The notes under the pieces: generated by a model
Database searches by the model: none
Seen by the model: the letters and a program-made list of their open reading frames with translations, nothing else
Told to the model about the DNA's origin: nothing
Origin: DASUPK01 sp963800285
GTDB lineage: Bacteria > Actinomycetota > Thermoleophilia > Solirubrobacterales > 70-9
Direction: 5' to 3'
Length of the DNA stretch: 64,000 nucleotides
NCBI GenBank assembly: GCA_963800285.1
Contig: CAWDAL010000015.1
Location: forward strand, 124,001 to 188,000
Made by a program: the position numbers and the translations under genes
In this document: piece after piece, positions 9,000-17,605 of the stretch
How the letters are laid out: the number at the start of each line of letters is the position of its first letter
Position numbering within the stretch: position 1 is the first letter of the stretch

Positions 9000-9934
9000 G
9001 CCGGTTCGAGGATCCGGTGATCATCAGCAACTCGATCTCCGGGGCGATCGCCAACCGCGACCAGTGCCCGGCGATTCCCTATACGCCCGAGGAGTACGCG
9101 TCCGAGGCGCGACGGGCGGTCGACGAGGGCGCCTCGCAGATTCACATCCACGCGCGGACTCCCGACGGCACGCCGTCGTACGAGATCGAGGACTTCCAGG
9201 CGATCACCGAGGCGATCAGGGCCGAGGTCGACGACGTGATCATCAACTACTCGACCGGCGCGATCGGGGTCCCGATCGAGAAGCGGCTCGAGTACCTGCG
9301 GGCGCTCCGGCCGGATGTCGCCGCTCTCAACATGAGCTCGATGAACTACGCGAAGTACTCGCGGCGCCGCAAGGACTTCGTGTTCAAAGCCGTCTTCGAG
9401 AACAGCTTCGACACGATCACCGCGTTCCTCACCGAGATGAACGAGCTCGGCATTCAGCCGGAGCACGAGTGCTTCGATGCAGGCCACGTCGCGAACCTCG
9501 ACCCCTACCTCGACATGGGCCTGCTGGAGCCGCCGCTGCAGATCTCCCTGGTGATGGGGGTGAACGGCGGAATCCGGCCGAACGCACGGAACGTCGCGTT
9601 CATGTCCGAGCAGATCCCAGGCGGGGCCGATGGGCCGAACAACTGGCAGGTGATCGGCGTTTCGCGCGACCAGTGGAAGCTTCTCGCGGCTTCGCTCAAC
9701 CTCGGCGGCAACGTCCGCGCCGGGCTCGAGGACAACCTCTACCTCCCGAACGGCGAGATGGCGAAATCGAACGGGGAGCTGATCGCGAAGGCGCGCCAGA
9801 TGGCCGAGGACGTCGGACGCCGCGCGGCCACCGTCGCGGAGGCGCGCGAGCTGCTCGGGCTGGCGAAGCGTGATGAGCCGACGCGTCGCGAGGTCCTCGA
9901 GCACCCGATCGAGACCGCGGAGGCCGCAGAATGA
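8996..9934 (+). CDS. beta-keto acid cleavage enzyme (BKACE, DUF849)
   Basis: 312 residues. BKACE enzymes, typified by 3-keto-5-aminohexanoate cleavage enzyme Kce, use zinc to react a beta-keto acid with acetyl-CoA, giving acetoacetate and a new acyl-CoA. The zinc-binding HxH is visible as IHIHART about 45 residues in, followed by the INYSTG strand, FDAGH, and the C-terminal NLGGNVRAGLEDN motif that is diagnostic for the family. The start is an ATG within the ATGA overlap with the preceding small gene. Its own stop overlaps the CoA-transferase start. Specificity cannot be read from sequence. Confidence 0.93.
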   Translation: MSRFEDPVIISNSISGAIANRDQCPAIPYTPEEYASEARRAVDEGASQIHIHARTPDGTPSYEIEDFQAITEAIRAEVDDVIINYSTGAIGVPIEKRLEYLRALRPDVAALNMSSMNYAKYSRRRKDFVFKAVFENSFDTITAFLTEMNELGIQPEHECFDAGHVANLDPYLDMGLLEPPLQISLVMGVNGGIRPNARNVAFMSEQIPGGADGPNNWQVIGVSRDQWKLLAASLNLGGNVRAGLEDNLYLPNGEMAKSNGELIAKARQMAEDVGRRAATVAEARELLGLAKRDEPTRREVLEHPIETAEAAE

Positions 9935-11184
9935 CGCGGCCGCTCGAGGACGTGCGGATCCTCGACCTCACCAGGCTGCTGCCCGGCGGCTTCTGCACGC
10001 TGCTGCTCGCCGACCTCGGCGCCGACGTGATCAAGGTCGAGGACACCGGCCAGGGCGACTACGTGCGCTGGGCGCCGCCCTACTACGGCTCGGAGGAGCA
10101 CACACCGCTCGGTACCCGCTCGGCGATCTATCTCTCGCTCAACCGCAACAAGCGCTCGGTCAGGCTCGACCTGAAGCAGGAGGGAGGACGGCAGGCGCTG
10201 CTCAAGATGACGGAGTCCGCCGACGTGCTCGTGGAGAGCTTCCGCCCCGGCGTCCTCGACAAGCTCGGCGTCGGCTTCGACGTCCTGAGCCAGGCGAACC
10301 CGGCCCTCGTCTACTGCCCGATCACCGGCTACGGCCAGGACGGCCCCAACCGCGACCGCGCCGGCCATGACATGAACTATCTGGGGCTGAACGGAATCCT
10401 GGGGCTGACCGGCGAGGCCGGCGGCCCGCCGATCCAGTCGGGCGCGCAGATCGCCGACCTCGGCGGCGGCGGGCTGATGGCCGCGGTCGGGATCCTGGCC
10501 GCGCTGCAGGAGGCTCGCCGGAGCGGGCAGGGCCAGATGGTCGACATCTCGATGACCGACGGCTCGCTCGCCTGGCTGGCGATGGAGGCGGGGCGCTACT
10601 TCGCCTCGGGTGAGGTCCCGGAGCGCGGCGACATCATGCTTTCGGGCGGGATCATCTGTTACCGGCCGTACGAGGCCTCGGACGGCTGGGTCACCTGCGG
10701 CGCCCTCGAGCCGAAGTTCTGGGCGCGCTTCTGCCAGGCGGTCGGGCGGGAGGACCTGATCGAGAAGCAGTTCGAGAAGCCGGGCTCCGAGGCGCACAAA
10801 CAGGTCGCGGAGGTCTTCAAGAACAAGACTCGCGCCGAATGGAAGGCCTTCAACGACGAGCACGACGCGATGATCGAGCCGATCCTCGACCTGGACGAGG
10901 CGCTCGAGACCGAGCTCGTGGGCGAGCGCGAGATGGTGGTGAGCTACGAGCAGCCCGAGATGGGCGAGGTCAAGCAGCTCGGTTTCCCGATCAAGCTCTC
11001 GCGCACGCCCGCCGGCATCGAGCTGCCCGCCCCGGCTCTCGGGGAGCACACCGAGGCTCTGCTCTCGGAGGCCGGCTATTCGAAGGAGGAGATCCAGGCA
11101 CTCGAGGAGTCCGGCGCCGCCAAGGGGTCTGACCCCGTTGAGAGGTCTGGCCCGACAGCTAAGCAGGAGCAGTTCCTGGCGTGA
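9931..11184 (+). CDS. class III CoA-transferase (CaiB/BaiF family)
   Basis: 417 residues, the usual size for formyl-CoA transferase-like enzymes. The N-terminal GVRVLDLTR-type strand appears as DVRILDLTRLLPGGF, and GADVIKVED follows. The catalytic Asp is in AQIADLGGGG around residue 175, and TDGSLAWL lies at the expected place. It moves CoA between carboxylic acids through an aspartyl-CoA intermediate. In context it probably activates the acid used by the crotonase/carboxylase/BKACE pathway or recycles CoA from the BKACE product. Confidence 0.92.
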   Translation: MTRPLEDVRILDLTRLLPGGFCTLLLADLGADVIKVEDTGQGDYVRWAPPYYGSEEHTPLGTRSAIYLSLNRNKRSVRLDLKQEGGRQALLKMTESADVLVESFRPGVLDKLGVGFDVLSQANPALVYCPITGYGQDGPNRDRAGHDMNYLGLNGILGLTGEAGGPPIQSGAQIADLGGGGLMAAVGILAALQEARRSGQGQMVDISMTDGSLAWLAMEAGRYFASGEVPERGDIMLSGGIICYRPYEASDGWVTCGALEPKFWARFCQAVGREDLIEKQFEKPGSEAHKQVAEVFKNKTRAEWKAFNDEHDAMIEPILDLDEALETELVGEREMVVSYEQPEMGEVKQLGFPIKLSRTPAGIELPAPALGEHTEALLSEAGYSKEEIQALEESGAAKGSDPVERSGPTAKQEQFLA

Positions 11185-11921
11185 GCGCGGCCAAGGCACA
11201 GACCAAGGAGGAGATGCTCCGCATGGGCGAGTTGGCGCGCGCCTCCGGCGTCTCGGCGGCGACGATCAAGCACTACCTGCGCGAGGGGCTGCTCCCCGAG
11301 CCCGTCAAGACCTCGCGCAACATGGCGTACTACCCCGCCGAGTTCGTCGACCGGATCAAGATGATCAAGCAGCTTCAGGAGGAGCGCTACATGCCGCTCC
11401 GCGTGATCAAGGACCTGCTCGAGGAGGATCCGGATCGCGCCAGGGCGCTGATCGAGCTCGGCGACAAGCTGCTCGAGCACGCGCTGGCGGGTGAGAGCGA
11501 GCGGGTCAGCGCCGCCGAGGTTCGCCACCGCTACGAGCTCCCGCAGGACGTGCTCGACCGGCTCGCGGAGCTCGAGGTCCTGACGCCCGACAAGAAGGGC
11601 TACTCGCCGACGGACGTTCGCATCATCGAGGCGATCAGCCGCTTCCGGGCGGGCGGCTACGAGGAGCGGATCGGCTTCACCGTCTACGACACCCTCCGCT
11701 ACAAGGAGGCGATGGGCGACCTCGTCAAGCAGGAGGTCGACGTCCTGATGGAGCGCCTCGCCGGCGAGATGGACTCCGACGAGGCGATGGCGCTGATCGA
11801 GGCCGGCAACCAGCCGCTCAACGACCTGCTCGCCGCGATGCACACCAAGGCGCTCGTCGCCGAGCTGGAGGCTCGGCGCGGGGCCGAGCCCGACTCGAAC
11901 GGCAGCGACAAGCCCAAGTAG
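11181..11921 (+). CDS. MerR-family transcriptional regulator
   Basis: 246 residues. Residues about 12-80 form a MerR winged helix (MGELARASGVSAATIKHYLREGLLPEP), including the recognition helix and the Tyr/Arg wing. A second, diverged winged-helix-like stretch follows (RYELPQDVLDRLAELEVL), then an all-helical C-terminus without the Cys residues of metal-sensing MerR proteins. It is overlapped with the CoA-transferase (ATGA), so it probably regulates its own acyl-CoA operon in response to a pathway acyl-CoA or acid. Confidence 0.9.
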   Translation: MSAAKAQTKEEMLRMGELARASGVSAATIKHYLREGLLPEPVKTSRNMAYYPAEFVDRIKMIKQLQEERYMPLRVIKDLLEEDPDRARALIELGDKLLEHALAGESERVSAAEVRHRYELPQDVLDRLAELEVLTPDKKGYSPTDVRIIEAISRFRAGGYEERIGFTVYDTLRYKEAMGDLVKQEVDVLMERLAGEMDSDEAMALIEAGNQPLNDLLAAMHTKALVAELEARRGAEPDSNGSDKPK

Positions 11922-11926
11922 CGGCG

Positions 11927-12532
11927 ATGGCGAAGCTCGCCGCCGCCATGCTGATCGCCTTCGGGGTCCTCACGTTCTTCGTGCGCGTCGCCGTCCAGCT
12001 TCGACGTACCGGCGGCACCGGCCTGATCGGGCTGGGGAAGGGAGCCGGTCCGCTGGGGTGGATCAGCGGCCTGCTGTTCATCGGCGGGATGGCGATGGCG
12101 GTGATCGCGCTCAACCTCGTCCTCAACGACAAGCTGGACCCGATCGAGACGCTCGACGTCGACGCGCTGCACGCGCTCGGCATCGCCCTGGCGGCGCTCG
12201 GCGGCCTCGCCGTCTTCGGCGCCCAGCTCGGCATGGGCGCGTCCTGGCGGATCGGTGTCAGCGAGGACCAGGGAACCGACCTGGTCACGGGCGGTTGGTT
12301 CTCGCTCTGCCGGAACCCGATCTACGCGGCGATGATCGTGGGCTGGACCGGGTTCGCCCTGATGGTTCCGACCTGGGTGGCGTTCGCGGCGGTGGTCGTG
12401 ATCACGCTTGGGCTCGAGTTGCAGGTGCGGTTCGTCGAGGAGCCGTACCTCAGGCGGACACATGGCAATGAATACCGGCGCTACGCGGCGCAGGTGGGAC
12501 GCTTCGTGCCGGGCGTCGGCCGCCTGCGTTAG
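11927..12532 (+). CDS. isoprenylcysteine carboxyl methyltransferase-like membrane protein
   Basis: 201 residues with about five hydrophobic segments and the C-terminal signature of the ICMT/PEMT-like methyltransferases: CRNPIYAAMI, then ELQVRFVEEPYLRRTHGNEYRRYAAQVGRF, matching the RHPxY...EExxL...G..Y..Y pattern that forms the SAM-binding site. Members methylate small lipophilic acids or lipids in the membrane. The ATG at 11927 follows the MerR stop by five bases, so it ends the operon. The 3' end overlaps the convergent SDR gene by four bases. Confidence 0.85.
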   Translation: MAKLAAAMLIAFGVLTFFVRVAVQLRRTGGTGLIGLGKGAGPLGWISGLLFIGGMAMAVIALNLVLNDKLDPIETLDVDALHALGIALAALGGLAVFGAQLGMGASWRIGVSEDQGTDLVTGGWFSLCRNPIYAAMIVGWTGFALMVPTWVAFAAVVVITLGLELQVRFVEEPYLRRTHGNEYRRYAAQVGRFVPGVGRLR

Positions 12533-13560
12533 CGCGCCGGTTGGTGAGTTTCCGTCCCACGGGGGACGGTAACTCGCCAACTCAGCTCGTTTTCGAGCAG
12601 GCCCATCGAGTCCAGGGTCCTCCGCACTCCTTCATCGAGGGGTGTGGTTTTCCAACCCAGCTCGCGCTGGGCCTTGGACGAATCCGGCCGTGCCTGCCAG
12701 AGGATGTATTCGAGCTGGCCCTTGGGCAGCAGCGGCGGGCGGCGGGTCACTCGCGAGAGCCCGGCGCCGAGCGACGCCACTGCCTTCGCGACCGGGACGG
12801 GCATCCTCGGAGGGACGCGCCCGCGGCCGGCCACACGCTTCGCGGTCTCGGCCAGCTCGCGGAAGTCGGCGTAGCCGTCGGCGAGGATGTAGCGCTCGCC
12901 GTCCTTGCCCTGATCGGCTGCCAGCAGGTGGCCGGCGGCGACGCCCTCGACGAACGCGTACCCGGTGCCGCCCGGTGGAACGGCGGGCAGGCGCTTCTTC
13001 ACCACGGGCTCGAAGACCTCGTTCTCGAATGAAGGGGTCGGCGATGGGGTCGGGCCGTAGACGCCGGAGGGGTTGAGGATCACCACCTCCATGCCGTCCC
13101 GCTCGGCGAGCACGAGCTCCTCCGCGTGCTGCTTGGAGCGCTCGTACGCCGTTCCCTTCGGATAGTCGGCCAGCATGGTCTCGTCGAAGCGCTCGCCGGG
13201 ATCGGCGTGGAAGACGTCATGGGTGGAGGTGTGGACGAAGCGGCGTACCCGGGCCCGCTTGGCGGCTGCAGCCATGTGCCCGCTGCCGATCGCGTTGACC
13301 TGGTCGAAGATCGACTCGTCCTTGACCCATTGCTCGGGCATCCCCGCCGAGTTGAAGACGAGCTCGCAGCCCTCGATCGCCGCGGTCAGGGTCTCGGGAT
13401 CCGTGACGTCGCCTCGTACGGGCTCGATGCCCGCCGGGAGGATGCTCGCCGCTCGCTTCGGATCGCGGACCAGCGCTCGCACCTGGTCGCCCCTGTCGAG
13501 GAGGGCCGAGGCGATCGCGTGTCCCACTTTGCCGGTCGCCCCGGTGACGAGAGCCCGCAT
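12529..13560 (-). CDS. NAD-dependent epimerase/dehydratase (extended SDR)
   Basis: 343 residues. The Rossmann motif TGATGKVG lies at residues 5-13 and the catalytic YxxxK is YERSK (about 140), preceded by the catalytic-serine strand VHTSTHDVF and followed by NPSGVYGP. This is the layout of extended SDRs of the dihydroflavonol reductase/3-beta-hydroxysteroid dehydrogenase group. The C-terminal part reads WKTTPLDEGVRRTLD, the usual end of the family. The substrate is unknown; the second SDR at 19249 is of the same type but not closely similar. It stands alone on this strand. Confidence 0.88.
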   Translation of the reverse strand: MRALVTGATGKVGHAIASALLDRGDQVRALVRDPKRAASILPAGIEPVRGDVTDPETLTAAIEGCELVFNSAGMPEQWVKDESIFDQVNAIGSGHMAAAAKRARVRRFVHTSTHDVFHADPGERFDETMLADYPKGTAYERSKQHAEELVLAERDGMEVVILNPSGVYGPTPSPTPSFENEVFEPVVKKRLPAVPPGGTGYAFVEGVAAGHLLAADQGKDGERYILADGYADFRELAETAKRVAGRGRVPPRMPVPVAKAVASLGAGLSRVTRRPPLLPKGQLEYILWQARPDSSKAQRELGWKTTPLDEGVRRTLDSMGLLENELSWRVTVPRGTETHQPAR

Positions 13561-13569
13561 CGGCTCATC

Positions 13570-14511
13570 CTATGCGGGCTCGGGCCCCCCGTTCCCCTCG
13601 ACGCCGTCCCCGTCCACGCCACGCAGGCCGGCGAGCACCTCCTCCGCGAGCTTGCCTCCCTCGCGCGGGTTCATCGGCGTGCTGACGACGCGTACGACGA
13701 CGTCGTCGCGGTCGAGCTCCTCAACGGCGATGTGCGGCGGATAGCGCAGCGGGACCTCGATCGAGTCCTCGATCAGCTGCTGGACCTCACGAGGGCTGGT
13801 GTCGGCGGGGAAGCGGGCGCGGAACTCGACCCGCTCGGGCTCCCGCAGCGGGGTCACCGCGGTCTGGATCAGGACGCCGTTGGGGACGAGGATCCGATCG
13901 GCCCCGCTGACCAGGGTCGTATAGAAGAGGCCGAGCTGGCCGACGACTCCCTCGAGCCGGCCGGCCAGGACGCCCGCCTGCAGGCGGACCCGCTCGCCGA
14001 CGCGGAAGGGCCGGTTGGTGATCAGAACCAGCCCGGCGAGCAGGTTCCCGAGTACCTGCTGGGCGGCGAGACCGACGACGACCGCGGTGAAGCCGCCGCC
14101 CACCGCCAGCGTCCCGGCCTGCAGACCCGCGATGCGCAGGGCGACTATCGTCATCACCATGATGGTCAGCAGCCTCACCAGGAATCCGATCGTCCCCGCC
14201 GTGCCCGGCTCGAGCCGCCGGTAGAGCGCGGAGGCGAAGCCACGGGCGAGCAGTCGCGCCAGGCCCCAGCCCAGGATCACGAGCAGGAACACCGTCGCGA
14301 CACGGACCTCGAGGCCGTAGCCCGGGAACAGCGTCTTGCGCTCGTTGAAGCAGACCAAGACCCCCGCGATCAGAGCGAGGAGCACGAGTGCTCCGCCCTT
14401 GGAACGGCGCGCGGCCGCGGGGTCGATCTCGGATCCGAGCCCGACCTCACGCCAGACCTGGGTACGTGACTCGAAGGCTGTTCGGGTACGGGGCAACAGC
14501 TTTCTGAGCAC
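13570..14511 (-). CDS. MscS-family mechanosensitive ion channel
   Basis: 313 residues from the GTG at 14511, chosen because AAAGGGGGG (14516-14524 on the complement) is an excellent ribosome-binding site just upstream; an ATG at 14565 would add 18 residues. Three to four hydrophobic helices are followed by the TM3 pore helix region AVGGGFTAVVVGLAAQQVLGNLLAGLVLITNRPFRVGERV, the hallmark of MscS, and then the beta domain with VPNGVLI and the alpha-beta C-terminus. It opens on membrane tension to release solutes. The gene is divergent from the nitrilase operon. Confidence 0.9.
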   Translation of the reverse strand: MLRKLLPRTRTAFESRTQVWREVGLGSEIDPAAARRSKGGALVLLALIAGVLVCFNERKTLFPGYGLEVRVATVFLLVILGWGLARLLARGFASALYRRLEPGTAGTIGFLVRLLTIMVMTIVALRIAGLQAGTLAVGGGFTAVVVGLAAQQVLGNLLAGLVLITNRPFRVGERVRLQAGVLAGRLEGVVGQLGLFYTTLVSGADRILVPNGVLIQTAVTPLREPERVEFRARFPADTSPREVQQLIEDSIEVPLRYPPHIAVEELDRDDVVVRVVSTPMNPREGGKLAEEVLAGLRGVDGDGVEGNGGPEPA

Positions 14512-14597
14512 TAATCCCCCCTTTCCGCCGATGCCTGGATCGGAAACGTGCGTGGGGTCACACAACTGAACGCATCCGGGCGATACGGCCGCTAGAT

Positions 14598-14611
14598 TGA
14601 CTGGTCAGTCA
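14598..14611. promoter_or_regulatory. TetR-type operator palindrome
   Basis: TGACTGGTCAGTCA: six-base arms TGACTG and CAGTCA separated by two bases, 47 bases before the nitrilase ATG. It overlaps a possible -35 (TTGACT, 14597-14602). Symmetric TGACYG-type sites of this length are typical TetR-family operators, and a TetR gene is the second gene of the downstream operon, so autoregulation is the simple reading. Confidence 0.6.
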
Positions 14612-14657
14612 GCCGAACCCGGATTCGCACGAAACCCCGGGCTGGGCCAGGAGAGAT

Positions 14658-15533
14658 ATGCGCGCCGCCGCCGTCCAGCTCAACTCCACCGACGAATACG
14701 ACCGCAACCTCGAGGTTGCAGAGCGCCTCGTTCGAGGGGCCGCCGCCGAGGGTGCGGAGCTGATCGTGCTGCCCGAGAAGTGGACGGTGCTCGGCTCGCC
14801 GGAGGCGATTCGCTCCTCCGCCGAGCCGCTCGACGGCCCGGCGCTGACCGCCGCCGCCGGCTGGGCGCGCGAGCTCGGGATCCATCTGGTCGCGGGGAGC
14901 GTGCCCGAGATCGTCCCCGACCGGGAGAAGCTCGCCAACACGTCGGTGATGTTCGGCCCCGATGGGGAGCGGCGTGCCGTCTACCGCAAGATCCACATGT
15001 TCGACGTCGAGGTCGGGGACGTGGAGTACCGGGAGTCCGCGGTCGAGGAGCCGGGTGATCAGCTCGCGCTCGGCGAGGCGGGGGGAGCCATGGTCGGGCT
15101 GACCGTCTGTTACGACCTCCGCTTTCCCGAGCTCTACCGGATCCTCACCCTGCGGGGTGCCCGGGTGATCACCGTTCCGTCGGCGTTCACCGAGCGCACC
15201 GGGCGCGATCACTGGGAGGTCCTGATCCGGGCCCGGGCGATCGAGGATCAGGTCTTCATGATCGCGGCGGGCCAGATCGGCTTCGCCCCGCCGCATTACC
15301 GGAGCTACGGCCGCTCGATGATCGTCGACGCCTGGGGAGTCGTGATGGCGCAGGCCCCCGACACCGAATGCTTCGTCTCCGCCGATCTCGACTTCACCAT
15401 CCAGAACGAGATGCGGACCAGCCTGCCCAGCCTGCGCCACCGCCGCCCGGACTCCTATCGCTGGCCCGACGACGGTGGCGGCCACGTCCAGGCATCCGCG
15501 GCGGAACCGGCCACACCCGCGGGGGCGTCCTGA
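14658..15533 (+). CDS. carbon-nitrogen hydrolase (nitrilase superfamily)
   Basis: 291 residues. The Glu-Lys-Cys triad is visible as LPEKW (Glu40), YRKIHMFD (Lys111) and TVCYDLRFPELYR (Cys151), with the family spacing. The KIHMFD and CYDLRFPE sequences match the Nit1/omega-amidase group, which hydrolyses deaminated glutathione or 2-oxoglutaramate-type amides, rather than true nitrilases. The start is the ATG at 14658 following GAGAGAT. The stop overlaps the TetR start (TGATG). The C-terminal 25 residues are a low-complexity Ala/Gly/Pro tail. Confidence 0.92.
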   Translation: MRAAAVQLNSTDEYDRNLEVAERLVRGAAAEGAELIVLPEKWTVLGSPEAIRSSAEPLDGPALTAAAGWARELGIHLVAGSVPEIVPDREKLANTSVMFGPDGERRAVYRKIHMFDVEVGDVEYRESAVEEPGDQLALGEAGGAMVGLTVCYDLRFPELYRILTLRGARVITVPSAFTERTGRDHWEVLIRARAIEDQVFMIAAGQIGFAPPHYRSYGRSMIVDAWGVVMAQAPDTECFVSADLDFTIQNEMRTSLPSLRHRRPDSYRWPDDGGGHVQASAAEPATPAGAS

Positions 15534-16156
15534 TGGCCCAGTCGCCGGCCCCCGACAAGCGCCGTGCGATCCTCGACGCCGCGATCACGGTCTTCGCGCG
15601 GCAGGGATTCCACAGCGCGCGCGTCTCGGACGTGGCGGCCGAGGCCGGCGTCGCCTACGGGCTCGTCTACCACTACTTCGATTCCAAGGACCAGATGCTC
15701 AACGAGATCTTCTCCGAGCGCTGGGCGCTCCTGGTCGAGGCGAGCCAGGAGGTCCGTGGCGGCGACGCGCCGCCCCGCGACAAGCTCGCCGGCGTCGCCA
15801 ACTTCATCATCGAGTCCTACCGGCACGAGCCAGAGCTGATGAAGGTGATCATCGTCGAGGTCACCAGGGCGGCGAACTCCTTCGGGCGCACCCACCTTCC
15901 GGAGATCCGCCAGGCCTACGACCTTGTCGCGGAGATCGTCTCCGACGCCCAGCAGGCCGGCGAGTTCCGCGACGACGTGGACCCGAGCTTCGCCGCGATG
16001 GTCTTCTACGGCGCCATCGAGCAGCTGCTCACCGGCTGGATCTTCGAGTCGATCCCCTCCGCCGACGATGACTACGAGCGCGCCAAGCGGCTCGTCGTCG
16101 AGACGATCTGCGACGGCCTCGAGCCGAGGCCGGTCGGCGACGCGGTCGCGGGCTGA
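15533..16156 (+). CDS. TetR-family transcriptional regulator
   Basis: 207 residues from the ATG at 15533 (MAQSPAPDKRRAILDAA). The N-terminal helix-turn-helix is canonical: AITVFARQGFHSARVSDVAAEAGVAYGLVYHYFDSKDQML. The C-terminal helical domain resembles the FadR/PfmR-type actinobacterial regulators that bind acyl-CoA, including the SFGRTHLPEI and MVFYGAIEQLLTGWI stretches; that ligand assignment is inference. It is translationally coupled to the nitrilase and six bases upstream of the hydrolase, so it likely controls this operon through the palindrome at 14598. Confidence 0.92.
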   Translation: MAQSPAPDKRRAILDAAITVFARQGFHSARVSDVAAEAGVAYGLVYHYFDSKDQMLNEIFSERWALLVEASQEVRGGDAPPRDKLAGVANFIIESYRHEPELMKVIIVEVTRAANSFGRTHLPEIRQAYDLVAEIVSDAQQAGEFRDDVDPSFAAMVFYGAIEQLLTGWIFESIPSADDDYERAKRLVVETICDGLEPRPVGDAVAG

Positions 16157-16162
16157 TCCCCC

Positions 16163-17443
16163 ATGTGGGAGGGACTGGCAAGGACTGAGCGCCAGGACCG
16201 GGTCCTGCACGGGACGGCGAAGTTCGCGAACGTTCTGCTCGGCATCGTGCTGTTGCCGCTGTGGCTCTTCGGCCAGCTCGTCGGCGGGCGCATCCGCGAC
16301 TACCTGATGGCGCTCGAGCGGCGCTCCAAGCGGCCGCTCCCGGTGCCGCCCGAACGTGAGCGCTCGATGGACGCGCTGATGCGCGATCTCGAGACCATCC
16401 CCGAGCACCTGCGGCACTCCGACTTCGCGGAGCTGCGGAAGGGGCTCGCGGACATCTCCAACTTCGTCGTCGCCCAGAACCGCGAGGGCGCCGTGATCGG
16501 TTACCGCTATCCCGGCCAGTTCAAGGACCACATCGTCGAGGGGGCCGACGGCGAGCGGATCGCCGCCTCGATCGCCCTGCAGGAGGCCGCGCGGCCCTCG
16601 CTGATCGTCGTCCACGGCCTGTTCACCAACAGCCGCTTCGACTACGTCCGGCAGATCGCGGTCCGCGCCTTCTACGAGTGGGGCTTCAACGTCGCCGCCC
16701 TCGACCTGCGCAGCTTCGGGATGACCGAGCTGACCAGCCCGGCCCCCTCGACAGGCGGGTGGAAGGAGGCTCTCGACATCCTCGCCCTGGCCCGGTACAT
16801 GAAGGAGCTGGGGGGCACGACCGTCGGCGCGCTGGGCATCTCCCTCGGCGGCAGCTCGGTGCTCAACGCCTGCGACCAGGAGGACACGGCAACCTCGCTC
16901 GACGGCGGGATCCTGGCCGTCTCACCGCCGGCGATCCCGAAGCTGGCCTGGGAGCGCCTCTCCGAGCCGGTGCCGCGGGGCCATCCCCGCTATCCCCTCC
17001 ACCGCGCATTCGAGGCGGCGCTGATCTCCCGCGTCCGCTCCGGGCGCTGGCCGCCCGAGGCGGAGGACATGATGCGGGCGATGGAGGTCGTGTCGGCGCC
17101 GTACTACGGGGTCGATGCCGAGGAGATCTGGACCCATTCCCGCGGCATCGACCACGTGCCCGGCGCGAAGGTGCCCCTCCTCATCCTTCATCCGGAGGAC
17201 GACGGGATAGTCAAGGTCGAGCACGCGCGGATGCTCCAGCAGGCCGCCAACGGCAACGACCTGGTCCGCGTCTGGATCCTGCCCGCCGGATCGCACGGCC
17301 TGCTCGAGGCCGCCGATCCCCGCTGGACGCATGCGGTCTACCGCTCGTTCTTCGAGCGCTGGGCGAGTTACGCCGAGCGCACCTCCCCGCGGACCAACGG
17401 CCGGAGCGCCGACTTGGTTTACTCCTCGCACGTGCCCGGGTAG
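16163..17443 (+). CDS. alpha/beta hydrolase, membrane-anchored at N-terminus
   Basis: 426 residues. A hydrophobic segment (VLLGIVLLPLWLFGQLVGG, about 24-42) near the N-terminus suggests a signal anchor. The hydrolase core begins with LIVVHGLFTNSRFDYVRQ (HG of the oxyanion loop), has the nucleophile elbow GISLGG (Ser227), an acidic residue region ILHPEDDGIVK and a late GSHGLLE His. This layout is that of the YheT/abhydrolase-1 group acting on lipid esters. It follows the TetR gene by six bases. Confidence 0.88.
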   Translation: MWEGLARTERQDRVLHGTAKFANVLLGIVLLPLWLFGQLVGGRIRDYLMALERRSKRPLPVPPERERSMDALMRDLETIPEHLRHSDFAELRKGLADISNFVVAQNREGAVIGYRYPGQFKDHIVEGADGERIAASIALQEAARPSLIVVHGLFTNSRFDYVRQIAVRAFYEWGFNVAALDLRSFGMTELTSPAPSTGGWKEALDILALARYMKELGGTTVGALGISLGGSSVLNACDQEDTATSLDGGILAVSPPAIPKLAWERLSEPVPRGHPRYPLHRAFEAALISRVRSGRWPPEAEDMMRAMEVVSAPYYGVDAEEIWTHSRGIDHVPGAKVPLLILHPEDDGIVKVEHARMLQQAANGNDLVRVWILPAGSHGLLEAADPRWTHAVYRSFFERWASYAERTSPRTNGRSADLVYSSHVPG

Positions 17444-17470
17444 CGCGATCCCGGGAGAGGAGGCCAAGGA

Positions 17471-17605
17471 ATGGACAGCGAAATCATGAGGCGACTGATC
17501 TGGGCGGGCCTGCTGGCGGCCACCGGCGCGCTTGCGACCGTCGCGGCTCACCGGCTCTCCGAGGTCATCTGGCGCCGGGTCTTCAACGAGGAACCGCCCG
17601 AGTGA
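17471..17605 (+). CDS. small single-span membrane protein (44 aa)
   Basis: A short gene with a strong ribosome-binding site (AGAGGAGG, 17456-17463, seven bases from the ATG). The product MDSEIMRRLIWAGLLAATGA continues with one hydrophobic helix and an amphipathic C-terminus ending EEPPE. Its stop overlaps the next gene's GTG start (GTGA), so it is translated with the holin-like and DUF3618 genes. It resembles the tiny membrane partners that accompany such sets in actinobacteria. Function unknown. Confidence 0.75.
   Translation: MDSEIMRRLIWAGLLAATGALATVAAHRLSEVIWRRVFNEEPPE

Noticed and set aside
9739..11199. Long open frame antisense to the CoA-transferase
   Set aside because: No recognisable domain; the sense strand is a full CaiB/BaiF gene with overlapping neighbours.
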